Positions 26,986 through 36,900 of a stretch of DNA of 64,000 bases are shown here, one piece after another. The DNA comes from an uncultured Rhodobacter sp. GTDB lineage: Bacteria; Pseudomonadota; Alphaproteobacteria; Rhodobacterales; Rhodobacteraceae. Where the stretch lies: the NCBI GenBank assembly GCA_945952585.1, contig CAMFII010000011.1, forward strand, positions 1-64,000, read 5' to 3'. The position numbers were made by a program, and so were the translations under genes. How positions within the stretch are numbered: the first letter of the stretch is position 1; every line of letters begins with the position of its first letter. The notes below the pieces were generated by a model. It saw only the letters and a program-made list of their open reading frames with translations, made no database searches and was not told where the DNA came from.

Positions 26986-27917
26986 GTCCGTCTGCGGTTC
27001 GAGAGCGCGCGCAAGGCAGCCAAGGCGTCTTCAGCGCGATCCTCGGGCACGAACAGGTGGTCGTGGTGAAAGCCCGAGACCGGGTTGACGCCCATGCCGA
27101 GCTTTGCGAGTTCGGCGGTGATCACGGCGAGGAAACCGACGGCCTGAAGGGAAGAGGTCACGTTGAGCGTGATCATCCGGCAGGGGAAGACCGCATCGAG
27201 CTTCAGCCGCGCGGCTTCGTCGGGCGCTAGGATCAGCGTCGTGCCCTCGGCCTCGGTGAAGCGCATGACCGCGTTGGCCGCCCCGATGGCATCGCTGTCG
27301 GTCGTGGTGGCGAAGACGTATCGGCCGGGGCGCAGGTCCGGCTCCATCCCCGCAAGGAGCGCGGCGAGGTCCGTGAGGCCGGGTGCGGCGGGGCGGTCGA
27401 GCGCGAAATAGACGCTGTCGCACCATTCGTCGCGCCACAGGATCGTGCGTTCGGCGCGGTGGGTCTCGGTAAAACCGAGGCGGGTCAGGAGCCCGATCGA
27501 GGCGGCGTTGCGGGGATCGGCATCGGCGGTCAGGCGGGGGACGGCATGGCGGGCGAAGAGGTGGTCGATGACCGCCTCCATCGCCTCACGCATGAGGCCC
27601 TGGCCGTGGAAGCCGGCGGCGATCAGGAAGCCGACCTCGGGCAGCTTCCAGGCTCCGGCCTTGCCGATGACCCGGCCCTGGTACTCGATCAGGAAATCGT
27701 CGCTCTCAGCCGGTTCGCCGCGCGCAAGGGCGGCATCGCTGGCCGCGCCGGCGGCGACCATCGCATCAAGCCAGGCGCGTGTCTGGTCGAGAGTTTCGTG
27801 TTCCGGCGTGGACCAATAGCGCATCAGGCGCGGGTCGGACAGGAGGGCATGGATCGCGCCCAGATCCTCGGTCCGGGCGCGGCGCAGCTTCAGGCGCGGG
27901 GTGCGGAGTTCGGTCAT
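26979..27917 (-). CDS. GNAT N-acetyltransferase fused to an ACT-like (DUF2241) domain
   Basis: A 312-residue protein in one uninterrupted frame. Residues 1 to about 180 are a RimJ/RimL-type acetyltransferase (LRTPRLKLRRARTEDL; acetyl-CoA loop region GFHGQGLMREAM; DPRNAASIGLLTRLGF). Residues about 185-312 form an ACT-like domain of the DUF2241 type (GLTDLAALLAG to VNPVSGFHHDHLFVP), normally a stand-alone protein of about 130 residues. An ACT domain may sense an amino acid, but the acetyl acceptor is unknown. The ATG overlaps the acylase stop (ATGA), so the two are an operon. Confidence 0.83.
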   Translation of the reverse strand: MTELRTPRLKLRRARTEDLGAIHALLSDPRLMRYWSTPEHETLDQTRAWLDAMVAAGAASDAALARGEPAESDDFLIEYQGRVIGKAGAWKLPEVGFLIAAGFHGQGLMREAMEAVIDHLFARHAVPRLTADADPRNAASIGLLTRLGFTETHRAERTILWRDEWCDSVYFALDRPAAPGLTDLAALLAGMEPDLRPGRYVFATTTDSDAIGAANAVMRFTEAEGTTLILAPDEAARLKLDAVFPCRMITLNVTSSLQAVGFLAVITAELAKLGMGVNPVSGFHHDHLFVPEDRAEDALAALRALSNRRRTP

Positions 27918-30376
27918 TCCGGGTTCAGCGTCGTGATGCCGACGGCCGCGGCTCGGGCAAGATCGGGGTCGAGCGACATGGGCGAGTATTCGCCGCGCCG
28001 CCAAAGCTCGCCCAGGTCGTCGTAATAGCGGCTGAGCGGGTGGCCCGACTGGCCGGTCGAGATGATGAAGACCGAACTGTCCGGATCCGCGAAATCGTAG
28101 ACGCCGCGATAGCCAGCGCCGGCGACGTTGACGAAGGGATTGGCGCCCTTGCCGCTGGTCGCGCCGCGCAGGAGCGTGTCGTCGTCGCCGCTCGTGGACT
28201 GGCGGATGTTGACGAGGTGGCGCAGCACCGGGATCTGGCCCAGCACCGGGTGGTCCTGATGCGCCTCGTGCGCATCGCCCCACCGCCAGCTTTCGATGTT
28301 CGGCCCGTAGCGATCGGTCAGCCAGACCAGCGCATCGTCGAGCGCCATGCGGGCGATGTCGGTGCAGCTTTCGGTGGGCGAGGACTGGATGATGTCGCAC
28401 CAGGCTGACGCGCCCTCGGTGTTGCGGTAGACGCGCTCGATGAAGACCGGATCGACATGGGTGAACTTGTCGGCCAGGGGCCCGAGGTCGTCACGGATCA
28501 GACGGTCCTGCAGGGCGCGCATCCAGGCGGCATAGATGAGCGGTTCGGGCAGGTGCTCGTTCATCTCGCCATTCCAGGCCGCGAGCAGCTTCAGGGCCTG
28601 CTGGCGCTGGCCCTCGGGCGTGCCGGCGGGCGCAGCCTCGCCGGTGAACCACAGATCGGCGCCGACCAGCGGCAGAAGGGTGCGCGCTGCGCTGGACACG
28701 GTGTCGAGCTGCGCTTCGATGAAGCTCTCGCGGGTATGGACCTCGCGCGATTGCATCAGCTTCAGCCAGCGCTGGATGCGTTCGGTGTCGCCCCAGTCGA
28801 AGGAGACGTGGCGCGGGAAAGGCGTGTCGGTGATCTTGTTGTTGGTGTTGCCGAGGATGCCCGACTTCGGGTTCACGAAGCGCGGATTGTCGGCATAGGG
28901 GTAGAAGCCCTGCCAGCGGTTCTCGGCGAGCCAGCCGGGGGTCGGCATCCGGCCCAGGCTCTGGTTCTTCGGGTCGCGGATCGGCATGCGGCCGATGAGC
29001 TGCATCGCGATGCCGTCCTTGTCGGCCAGCATCAGGTTCTGCGACGGGGCGATGAACAATTCGCCCGCGGCGATGCCCTGTTCGATGGTCTTCGCCCCCA
29101 TGAGCCAGATCGCGGCGGTCATCGAGGTGTCCCTGTCGCTGAGCGCGGTCCAGGAAACTGAGGCGACATGGCCGGGCGGCGTGATCGCGGCGAGGTCGAA
29201 ATGGGTGCCGGGCAGGACGGGGCCGTTCTCGGTCCAGCGCAGGGTCAGGGTGACGGGCGGCGCGTCCTTGATCGTCAGGATCGAGCGGCGGGTTTCGAAG
29301 GTCTTCCAGCCGTCGGGGGTCAGGTATTCCTCGGGGTTGTCGGGATTGACCTTCTCGATATGCACGTCCTGGTCGTCGAGATAGGACGAGGTCAGCCCCC
29401 AGCCGAGCGCCTCGGACCGGCCGAGGATCACCGCCGGCACCCCCGGGATGGTCGCGCCGATCACGCCGCCCGATTGCAGCTCGAGCCGGGCGAGGTACCA
29501 GGTGGTCGGCGCGGTGAATTCCAGATGCGGGTCATTGGCCAGAAGCGTGCCGCCCGCCGCGGAACGGGCCGGGGCGGCCGCCCAGGCGTTCGAGGCCCCG
29601 CCAAGGCCGCGTGCGGGGAAGGGCGAGAAGGGATCCGCTGCGGCCTGCTTCACCGCCTGCGGCCCCGGGACCGGTCCGGGCATGAGGCTTGCATAGTCGG
29701 GCAGGGCCGCGATCGGCTGCTGCGGATCGTCGGGCAGGATGTCGCGCACCTGTCGGTCAGTCAGCACCAGCGAGGTCTCGGCCCGCAGCACCTCGTCCTG
29801 GAGGTGGGTCGCCAGTTGCAGCGACATGAGCTTGAGGATCGCAATCGAATCCGCGGGCTGCCAGGCGGCGATTTCGGGGGGGAAGAGGAAGAACTCGGGC
29901 GCGCCGCGGCCGCGCGCGCCCTTGTTGACCTCTTCGATCCAGGCGTTGACCCCACGGGAATAGGCGTCGAGCGCGCGCTTCGTCGGTTCGTCCTGTGCGT
30001 CCACAGAGCGGGTCGCAAGCTCGTAGATGTCGAAGCGGCGGATCAGCTCGTCCGTGGCCTGGGTGCGCGGGCCGAAGATCTCGGACAGGCGACCCTGGGC
30101 GGTGCGGCGCAGCATCGTCATCTGCCAGAGCCGGTCCTGCGCATGGGCGAAGCCTAAGGCGTAGAACACGTCCTCGTCGGTCTTGCCGAAGATGTGCGGG
30201 ACGTTGGCATTGTTGCGGACAATCTCGACCGGGGCCGAGATGCCGGCCTCGGTGAAGGTGGCGTTATAGTCCGGCAGCGAGCGGGTCAGGAAGTAATAGA
30301 GGATCGCCAGCGCCAGAAGCGACAGCAGGACCAGTCCGGTGAACAGGCGCAGGAGCCAGCGGAAAGCGATGATCAT
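27914..30376 (-). CDS. Penicillin acylase family N-terminal-nucleophile hydrolase
   Basis: An 820-residue precursor of the penicillin acylase superfamily. It has an N-terminal membrane helix or signal (about residues 8-30), an alpha chain, and the autoprocessing Ser262 in GGASNAWA that becomes the N-terminus of the beta chain. Downstream ANDPHLEF and NTNNKITD carry conserved motifs. Members hydrolyse beta-lactam side chains or acyl-homoserine lactones; which applies here is unknown. The ATG at 30376 has only a weak ribosome site; earlier in-frame starts add non-homologous sequence. Confidence 0.88.
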   Translation of the reverse strand: MIIAFRWLLRLFTGLVLLSLLALAILYYFLTRSLPDYNATFTEAGISAPVEIVRNNANVPHIFGKTDEDVFYALGFAHAQDRLWQMTMLRRTAQGRLSEIFGPRTQATDELIRRFDIYELATRSVDAQDEPTKRALDAYSRGVNAWIEEVNKGARGRGAPEFFLFPPEIAAWQPADSIAILKLMSLQLATHLQDEVLRAETSLVLTDRQVRDILPDDPQQPIAALPDYASLMPGPVPGPQAVKQAAADPFSPFPARGLGGASNAWAAAPARSAAGGTLLANDPHLEFTAPTTWYLARLELQSGGVIGATIPGVPAVILGRSEALGWGLTSSYLDDQDVHIEKVNPDNPEEYLTPDGWKTFETRRSILTIKDAPPVTLTLRWTENGPVLPGTHFDLAAITPPGHVASVSWTALSDRDTSMTAAIWLMGAKTIEQGIAAGELFIAPSQNLMLADKDGIAMQLIGRMPIRDPKNQSLGRMPTPGWLAENRWQGFYPYADNPRFVNPKSGILGNTNNKITDTPFPRHVSFDWGDTERIQRWLKLMQSREVHTRESFIEAQLDTVSSAARTLLPLVGADLWFTGEAAPAGTPEGQRQQALKLLAAWNGEMNEHLPEPLIYAAWMRALQDRLIRDDLGPLADKFTHVDPVFIERVYRNTEGASAWCDIIQSSPTESCTDIARMALDDALVWLTDRYGPNIESWRWGDAHEAHQDHPVLGQIPVLRHLVNIRQSTSGDDDTLLRGATSGKGANPFVNVAGAGYRGVYDFADPDSSVFIISTGQSGHPLSRYYDDLGELWRRGEYSPMSLDPDLARAAAVGITTLNPE

Positions 30377-30507
30377 CAGCAGCTTCGAAGGCGGGGACGG
30401 GGGACGCGGGCAGACCTTGACGGGCGACAAGTAGGCGGTTCCTAGTGCATCCGTCCGGGCATGGCAATGAAGCCTTGGCTCGACCAACGCGGACGTGAGG
30501 GCAAGAC

Positions 30508-31386
30508 ATGGCGAAGGTGGCATTCCTTGGGCTTGGGGTGATGGGCGGGCCGATGGCGGGTCATCTGGCCGCGAAGGGCCATGAAGTGACGGTCTACAAC
30601 CGCACCGGGGCGAAGGCAGTCGACTGGGCTGCCAAGCATGGCGGCGCCCATGCCGCGACCCCGCGGGCGGCGGCGAAGGGGGCCGAGTTCGTCATGGCCT
30701 GTGTCGGCAATGACGATGACCTGCGGTCAGTTTGCCTTGGGCCGGACGGCGCCTTTGCCGGGATGACGCCGGGGTCGGTCTTTGTCGATCACACCACCGT
30801 TTCGGCAAAGGTCACGCGGGAGTTGCATGCCCTGGCAGCGGAGCGGGGACTCGGATTCGTCGATGCGCCGGTCTCGGGCGGGCAGGCGGGGGCCGAGAAT
30901 GGCGTCCTGTCGGTCATGTGTGGCGGCGATGCCGAGCCCTATGCCCGGGCCGAGCCGGTGATCGCCGCCTATGCGCGCATCTGCCGCCGTCTGGGCGACA
31001 GCGGGGCGGGACAGCTGGCCAAGATGATGAACCAAATCTGCATTGCCGGGCTTGTCCAGGGGCTGGCCGAGGCGCTGGCCTTTGGCCAGAAGGCCGGGCT
31101 CGACGGCGAGGCGGTGGTCGAGGTCATCAGCCAGGGCGCGGCGGGAAGCTGGCAGATGGTCAACCGTCACAAGACCATGCTGGCGGGCAAGTTCGACTTC
31201 GGCTTTGCCGTGGACTGGATGCGCAAGGACCTCGGCATCTGCCTCGACACCGCCGACGAGATCGGGGCGAGCCTGCCGGTGACGGCGCTGGTGGACCAAT
31301 TCTACAAGGACGTGCAGCGGATGGGCGGGGGGCGCAACGATACCTCTTCGCTGATCCGGCGGCTCACGGCGTTCGAGGGGGAGTAG
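30508..31386 (+). CDS. NAD-binding beta-hydroxyacid dehydrogenase (3-hydroxyisobutyrate dehydrogenase-like)
   Basis: A 292-residue two-domain enzyme. The dinucleotide fold starts VAFLGLGVMGGPMAGHLA; DAPVSGGQAGAENG is the substrate-binding signature; the catalytic Lys is in GQLAKMMNQ. It oxidises a beta-hydroxyacid such as 3-hydroxyisobutyrate, tartronate or glycerate derivatives; neighbours do not resolve which. It is divergent from the acylase gene. It ends at TAG, followed by repeat element B. Confidence 0.88.
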   Translation: MAKVAFLGLGVMGGPMAGHLAAKGHEVTVYNRTGAKAVDWAAKHGGAHAATPRAAAKGAEFVMACVGNDDDLRSVCLGPDGAFAGMTPGSVFVDHTTVSAKVTRELHALAAERGLGFVDAPVSGGQAGAENGVLSVMCGGDAEPYARAEPVIAAYARICRRLGDSGAGQLAKMMNQICIAGLVQGLAEALAFGQKAGLDGEAVVEVISQGAAGSWQMVNRHKTMLAGKFDFGFAVDWMRKDLGICLDTADEIGASLPVTALVDQFYKDVQRMGGGRNDTSSLIRRLTAFEGE

Positions 31387-31395
31387 GGGGGGGTA

Positions 31396-31456
31396 GGGGC
31401 TCCGCCCCGTCCGCGCCATTGGCGCGGACTTCCCGGGGTATTTGGACCAAGAAGAA
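31396..31456. repeat. Hairpins plus GGGGTATTT-core element, copy B
   Basis: Two stems, 5 bp (31396-31400 with 31404-31408) and 9 bp (31409-31417 with 31421-31429), then CCCGGGGTATTTGG and a CCAAGAAGAA tail. It lies between the convergent dehydrogenase and SYLF genes. Confidence 0.7.
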
Positions 31457-31478
31457 ACGCCTGCGCTGCGGGCAGGGG

Positions 31479-32060
31479 TCAGGGGATGACCCGGCTGTAT
31501 TTCGAGCCTTCGAGCGTTACGCCCGCCATCATGCCCTGCTGGCCGAAGACAAGCGCCACGACCGGGTCGATCTGCGTGGTCTGGGCCCCGAAGCTGCCGC
31601 CGTTTTCCGGCGTCGCATAGGTAATGTCGGCGCCTGCCGTCCAGCCCTGGCTGCGGCGGAAGCCCTCGAGCGCCTCGGGGGTCATGAAAAACAGCGCATG
31701 GGCGTATTGCTGGGCGCCGACCTGGATGCCGTAGGAGACGCCAGTCATAGCATAGTAATCGACGGTGGCATTATTGATGCGCAGCGCGCCGCGCCCGTAG
31801 CTGCCGCCGAAAATGAAGCCGGCCTCGGTCACCAGGGGCATCCACAAGACGCCCTTCGCGCGGTTTTCGAGATCCTGCGTGCCGGGATAGCGCGACAGCA
31901 GGAACTGCCTCGTCGCATCTACGCGCGCATCGATCTGGGCGGCATTGCCGGTGTTGACGCCGTAGCTCTGCATGGTCCGGTCGGCCGTGGCGCAGGCCGC
32001 AAGTCCAAGGCTGGCGGTGCCAGCCGCGCCAAGAAACACCCGTCTCGAGATGCCCGTCAT
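31479..32060 (-). CDS. SYLF (Ysc84-like) domain lipoprotein with twin-arginine signal
   Basis: A 193-residue exported protein. The N-terminus SRRVFLGAAG followed by LAAC combines a twin-arginine motif with a lipobox, so a Tat-exported lipoprotein is likely. The rest is a SYLF domain (KGVLWMP, GGSYGRGAL, YGIQVGAQ), a lipid-binding fold known from eukaryotic Ysc84 and found in many bacterial envelope proteins. The bacterial function is unclear. GGAAGG precedes ATG 32060. It lies downstream of hemB on the same strand, 159 bases apart. Confidence 0.83.
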   Translation of the reverse strand: MTGISRRVFLGAAGTASLGLAACATADRTMQSYGVNTGNAAQIDARVDATRQFLLSRYPGTQDLENRAKGVLWMPLVTEAGFIFGGSYGRGALRINNATVDYYAMTGVSYGIQVGAQQYAHALFFMTPEALEGFRRSQGWTAGADITYATPENGGSFGAQTTQIDPVVALVFGQQGMMAGVTLEGSKYSRVIP

Positions 32061-32219
32061 TCTTTGCCCTTCCTGCCTCGTCGGGGTCGGCCCCGATGTT
32101 TGCCCTGCCTGGGAATAGCTGGCCGATTGTGCGGCTCTTGTCCCGATCCCCCAGATATAGACGGGATTGTCCGTCCTGTCACGCCGGGCCGCCGCCAACC
32201 GGCGAGGGCCCGCGCATGA

Positions 32220-33224
32220 TCAGAGGGCGCTGTCGAGCAGCTTGGCGACCGCCGGGGCGAAATAGGTCAGGATGCCGTCGCAGCCCGCGCGCTTGAAGCC
32301 GAGAAGGCTTTCGACCATCGCCTTCTTGCCGTCGATCCAGCCGCGCTCGGCCGCGCCCTGGATCATCGCGTATTCACCCGAGACCTGGTAGGCATAGGTC
32401 GGCACGCCGAAGGTGTCCTTCACGCGCCGGCAGATGTCGAGATAGGGCATCCCCGGTTTCACCATCACCATGTCCGCGCCCTCGCGCAGGTCGCGCTCGA
32501 TCAACCGAAGGGCCTCGTCGCTGTTGGCGGGGTTCATCTGGTAGGTCTTCTTGTCGCCCTTGAGCGCGCCCGAGGCGCCTACGGCATCGCGGAACGGGCC
32601 ATAGAAGGCGCTCGCGTATTTCGCGGCATAGGACAGGATCGCCACATCCTTGTGGCCCGCCGATTCCAGCGCCGCCCGCATGGCGCCGATCCGGCCGTCC
32701 ATCATGTCGGACGGGCCGATGATGTCGGCGCCGGACTCGGCCTGGACCAAGGTCATGCGTACCAGCGCCTCGACGGATTCGTCGTTCAGGATCACCCCGT
32801 CCTTCACCAGCCCGTCGTGGCCGTTGGCATTGTAGGGGTCGAGCGCCACATCGGTCATCACGGCAAGGTCCGGGAGTTCGGCCTTCAGCGCCCGGATGGC
32901 GCGGTTGGTCAGGTTGTCAGGGTTCCAGGCCTCTTCGCAGGTCTCGGTCTTGACCGAAGGATCGGTGTAGGGAAACAGGCAGATCGCCGGAATGCCGAGC
33001 TTGTGCCCGTCTTCGGCCGCGGCCAGCAGCCGGTCGAGCGACAGGCGGTTCACACCCGGCATCGAGGCCACGGGTTCCTCGATTCCCTTGCCGTCGCGGA
33101 GGAAGACCGGCCAGATCAGGTCCTTCACTGTCAGGCGGTGTTCCTGCACCAGATCGCGCAGCGCCTCCGTGCGGCGCAGGCGGCGGAAGCGGGCGGCGGG
33201 GAAGGCGGCTTGGACGGGGCGCAT
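32220..33224 (-). CDS. hemB: Delta-aminolevulinic acid dehydratase (porphobilinogen synthase)
   Basis: A 334-residue enzyme condensing two 5-aminolevulinate molecules to porphobilinogen for haem, bacteriochlorophyll and cobalamin. Catalytic lysines lie in YAAKYASAFYG and MVKPGMPYLD. The region DVALDPYNANGHDG lacks the zinc-binding cysteines, so this is the zinc-independent class, consistent with alphaproteobacterial relatives. Length and motifs are complete. It stands alone, divergent from a small membrane protein gene. Confidence 0.96.
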   Translation of the reverse strand: MRPVQAAFPAARFRRLRRTEALRDLVQEHRLTVKDLIWPVFLRDGKGIEEPVASMPGVNRLSLDRLLAAAEDGHKLGIPAICLFPYTDPSVKTETCEEAWNPDNLTNRAIRALKAELPDLAVMTDVALDPYNANGHDGLVKDGVILNDESVEALVRMTLVQAESGADIIGPSDMMDGRIGAMRAALESAGHKDVAILSYAAKYASAFYGPFRDAVGASGALKGDKKTYQMNPANSDEALRLIERDLREGADMVMVKPGMPYLDICRRVKDTFGVPTYAYQVSGEYAMIQGAAERGWIDGKKAMVESLLGFKRAGCDGILTYFAPAVAKLLDSAL

Positions 33225-33349
33225 CGGACTGTCCTCGGCTACAGGTTTTTTTGTTGGGTGACATGGAAATCCCTCGGCCTCAAGGGTAGGAATTCCGCCA
33301 CGCCGGCACTAAGGCAGGACCGGGCGGACAACTGCAAGGGGCAGGCAGG

Positions 33350-33877
33350 GTGAACTGGTATCACAGCGTCTTCGAACTGATCGACCTGAGGTCGTTTTCC
33401 AACCTCTGGTACTGGATCATGCTTGCCGTGGTCTGGTCGACGACCAGCCACTGGGTTCTGGGCGTCCCCTTCGACATGATCGGCCGCGCGCGGCGGCAGG
33501 GCGGGCAGGCGGCCGAGGACCTGCAAACGCTCGTGCGCATCAACGTCAGCCGGATGCTCTATATCGTCCATGTCTCGGGCATGTGGTTGCTGGGGTTCGT
33601 CTTTTTCCTTCTGACGGCGCTGGTCACGCTTGGCTTCTGGTACTGGGTCGAATTCGCGCAGGCCCTGTTCCTGATCGTCGCGCCGATGACGATCGTGGCG
33701 CTGCTGACGCTCCGGACCGCGCATAAGGCGGCGGCGCTGACCGAAGGCGGAGAGCCGCTTTACCGCCTGCTCAACCGCCACCGGCTGATCGTGCAGGCGA
33801 TCGGGATGGTCTCGATCTTCATCACCTCCATGTGGGGGATGTGGCAGAATCTGCAGATCGGCGGGCTGGGCGCCTGA
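33350..33877 (+). CDS. Small integral membrane protein
   Basis: A 175-residue protein with about four membrane helices and a basic central loop. Similar Rhodobacteraceae proteins are sometimes labelled a component of the SufBCD complex, but nothing in the sequence or neighbourhood supports an iron-sulfur role, so I leave the function open. The start is GTG at 33350 with AAGGGG 8 bases upstream. It ends 33 bases before mfd, so co-transcription with mfd is possible. Confidence 0.8.
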   Translation: MNWYHSVFELIDLRSFSNLWYWIMLAVVWSTTSHWVLGVPFDMIGRARRQGGQAAEDLQTLVRINVSRMLYIVHVSGMWLLGFVFFLLTALVTLGFWYWVEFAQALFLIVAPMTIVALLTLRTAHKAAALTEGGEPLYRLLNRHRLIVQAIGMVSIFITSMWGMWQNLQIGGLGA

Positions 33878-33910
33878 GCGGCGCGGCGGACGTGAACCTT
33901 CGGAGCTTGG

Positions 33911-36900
33911 ATGGCCGGCATGGCTGAGACGCGGATATTGCTGGGCGGCGCGCCGGAAGGCTTCGACGCCCGCCAGGTGGCCAAGGAAGCCGCGCGCGGC
34001 GCGCCGGTCGTCCATGTCGCGCGCGACGACAAGCGGATGGAGGCGATGCGCACCGCGCTGGCCTTCTTCGCGCCCGATCTGGCCGTACTGACCCTGCCGG
34101 CCTGGGACTGCCTGCCCTATGACCGTGTTTCGCCCAACCCCGAGATCTCGGCGGCGCGGATGGCGACGCTCGCGGCGCTGGCGGCGGGCCTGACCGGGCC
34201 GTTCATTCTGCTGACGACGCTAAACGCGGCGACACAGCGGGTGCCGGCGCGCGAGGTGCTGAGAGAGGCGTCGTTCAGCGCCAAGGTCGGCGCGCGGGTG
34301 AACGAGGAGCGGCTGAAGGCCTATCTCGCCCGGATGGGATTTTCCCCGACCTCGACGGTGACCGAACCGGGCGACTACGCGATCCGGGGCGGCATCGTCG
34401 ATATCTACCCGCCGGGACCGACCGGGCCGGTGCGCCTTGACTTCTTCGGCGATGTTCTCGACGGGGCGCGCCGCTTCGATCCCGAGACGCAGCGCACGAT
34501 CGAGAAGCTGACTGCGGTGGAACTGGCGCCGGTGTCGGAGGTGATGCTGGACGAGGCGGCGATCACCCGCTTCCGCCAGACCTACCGGCTGGAATTCGGC
34601 GCGGCCGGGACCGACGACCCGCTCTACGAGGCGGTCAGTGCCGGACGCAAGCATCAGGGGATGGAGCACTGGCTGCCCTTCTTCCATGAGCGGCTCGAGA
34701 CTTTGTTCGATTATCTGCCCGACGCCTCGGTGATGCTGGACGACCAGATCACCCCCGCGCGGCTGTCCCGTTGGGAAGCCGTCGCGGATGCCTATGACTC
34801 CCGCCGCGAGGCCATGGGGCAGAAAGGGCGGATGGACACGGTCTACAAGCCTGCCGCCGCGGACCTGCTCTACCTCGACGATGCCGCCTGGGAAAAAGCT
34901 GTTGCGGGGCACCGGGTGATCCAACTGTCGCCCCTGCCGCAATCGCCAGGGCCGGGCGTTCTGGATGCGGGCGGGCGGATCGGGCGGACCTTCGCGCCGG
35001 AGCGTCAGCAGGAAAGCATCAGCCTTTTCGGGGCCTTGGCCGACCATGTTCGCGCGTTGCGTGCGGATCATCAGGTCATCATCGCCAGCTGGTCGGAAGG
35101 CGCGCGTGAACGCCTCAAGGGCCTGATCGAGGATCAGGGCCTGACTGCCGCGACCGAGATCCGCGACATGCGCGAGGTGGCCGAGGGCAAGGGCAAGCTG
35201 TTCCTCGCCATCTGGCCCCTGGAGCAGGGCTTCACCGCGCCGGGGCTCGCCGTCATCTCCGAGCAGGACGTGCTGGGCGACCGTCTGGTGGCCAAGCCGC
35301 GCAAGAAGCGCAAGGCCGAGAATTTCGTCAGCGAGATCAACACGCTGACCCCCGGCGATCTGGTCGTGCATGTCGAGCATGGCGTCGGCCGCTACAAGGG
35401 GCTCGAGACGATCACCGCGCTTGGCGCGCCCCATGCCTGCCTTCTGATCGAATATGCCGAGGAGGCGCGGCTCTATCTGCCGGTCGAGAACATCGAGCTT
35501 CTCAGCCGCTACGGGCATGAGGAGGGGCTGCTCGACAAGCTGGGTGGCGGCGCCTGGCAGGCGAAGAAGGCCAAGCTCAAGCAGCGCATCCGCGAGATCA
35601 CCGAGAGGCTTATGCGGATCGCGGCCGAGCGCCACCTGCGCCACGCGCCGATCCTCGAGGCGCCGCATTCGATCTGGGAGGCTTTCGCGGCGCGCTTCCC
35701 GTACCAGGAGACGGACGACCAGCTGTCGGCCATCGCCGATGTGGTGAAGGACCTCGAATCCGGCAGCCCGATGGACCGGCTGGTGGTGGGCGACGTGGGC
35801 TTTGGCAAGACCGAGGTCGCCATGCGCGCAGCCTTCGTCGCGGCGATGGCGGGGATGCAGGTGGCGGTGGTCTGTCCGACGACGCTCCTCGCCCGCCAGC
35901 ACTACCGCAGCTTTGCCGAGCGCTTCCGCGGCTTCCCGATGCAGGTCCGGCAACTGTCGCGCTTCGTCTCGCAGGGCGAGGCCAACAAGACGCGGGCGGG
36001 GCTGGCCGATGGCTCGGTCGACATCTGCATCGGCACGCATGCGCTTCTGGCAAAGGGCATCCGCTTCAAGAGCCTCGGCCTCCTCATCATCGACGAGGAG
36101 CAGCATTTCGGCGTCGCCCACAAGGAGCGGCTGAAGGAGATGCGGTCGGAGGTGCACGTCCTGACCCTGACCGCCACGCCGATCCCGCGGACGCTGCAAC
36201 TGAGCCTGACCGGCGTGCGCGACCTGTCGATCATCGCCACGCCCCCGGTCGACCGGCTTGCGATCCGCACCTATGTCAGCGAGTTCGACACGGTCACGCT
36301 GCGGGAGGCCCTGCTGCGGGAGCGGTATCGCGGCGGGCAGAGCTTCTTCGTCGTGCCTCGGATCAAGGACCTGCCGGATATCGAGGACTTCCTGAAGACC
36401 CATGTGCCGGAAGTCTCCTATGTCATCGCGCATGGGCAACTGGCGGCAGGTGATCTCGACGAGCGGATGAACGAGTTCTACGACGGGAAGTACGACGTGC
36501 TCCTGTCGACGACCATCGTGGAGTCGGGCCTCGATATCCCGACCGCCAACACCATGATCGTGCACCGCGCCGACATGTTCGGGCTGAGCCAGCTTTACCA
36601 AATCCGGGGCCGTGTGGGCCGGGCGAAGACCCGCGCCTATTGCTACCTGACGACCAAGCCCCGAGCGCCGCTGACGCAGCAGGCGATGAAGCGGCTCAGG
36701 CTTTTGGGCTCGCTCGACAGCCTCGGCGCCGGGTTTAACCTTGCTTCGCACGACCTCGACCTGCGCGGGGCGGGGAACCTCCTTGGCGAGGAACAGTCGG
36801 GCCATATCAAGGAAGTGGGCTACGAGCTTTACCAGCAGATGCTGGAGGAGACGATCCAGAAGATCCGCTCGGGCGAGATCGCGGGCCTGACCGACAGCGA

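Noticed and set aside
27917-28400. Upstream extension of the GNAT-ACT frame
   Set aside because: It overlaps the acylase coding region with no homology; the ATG at 27917 forms the usual ATGA coupling.
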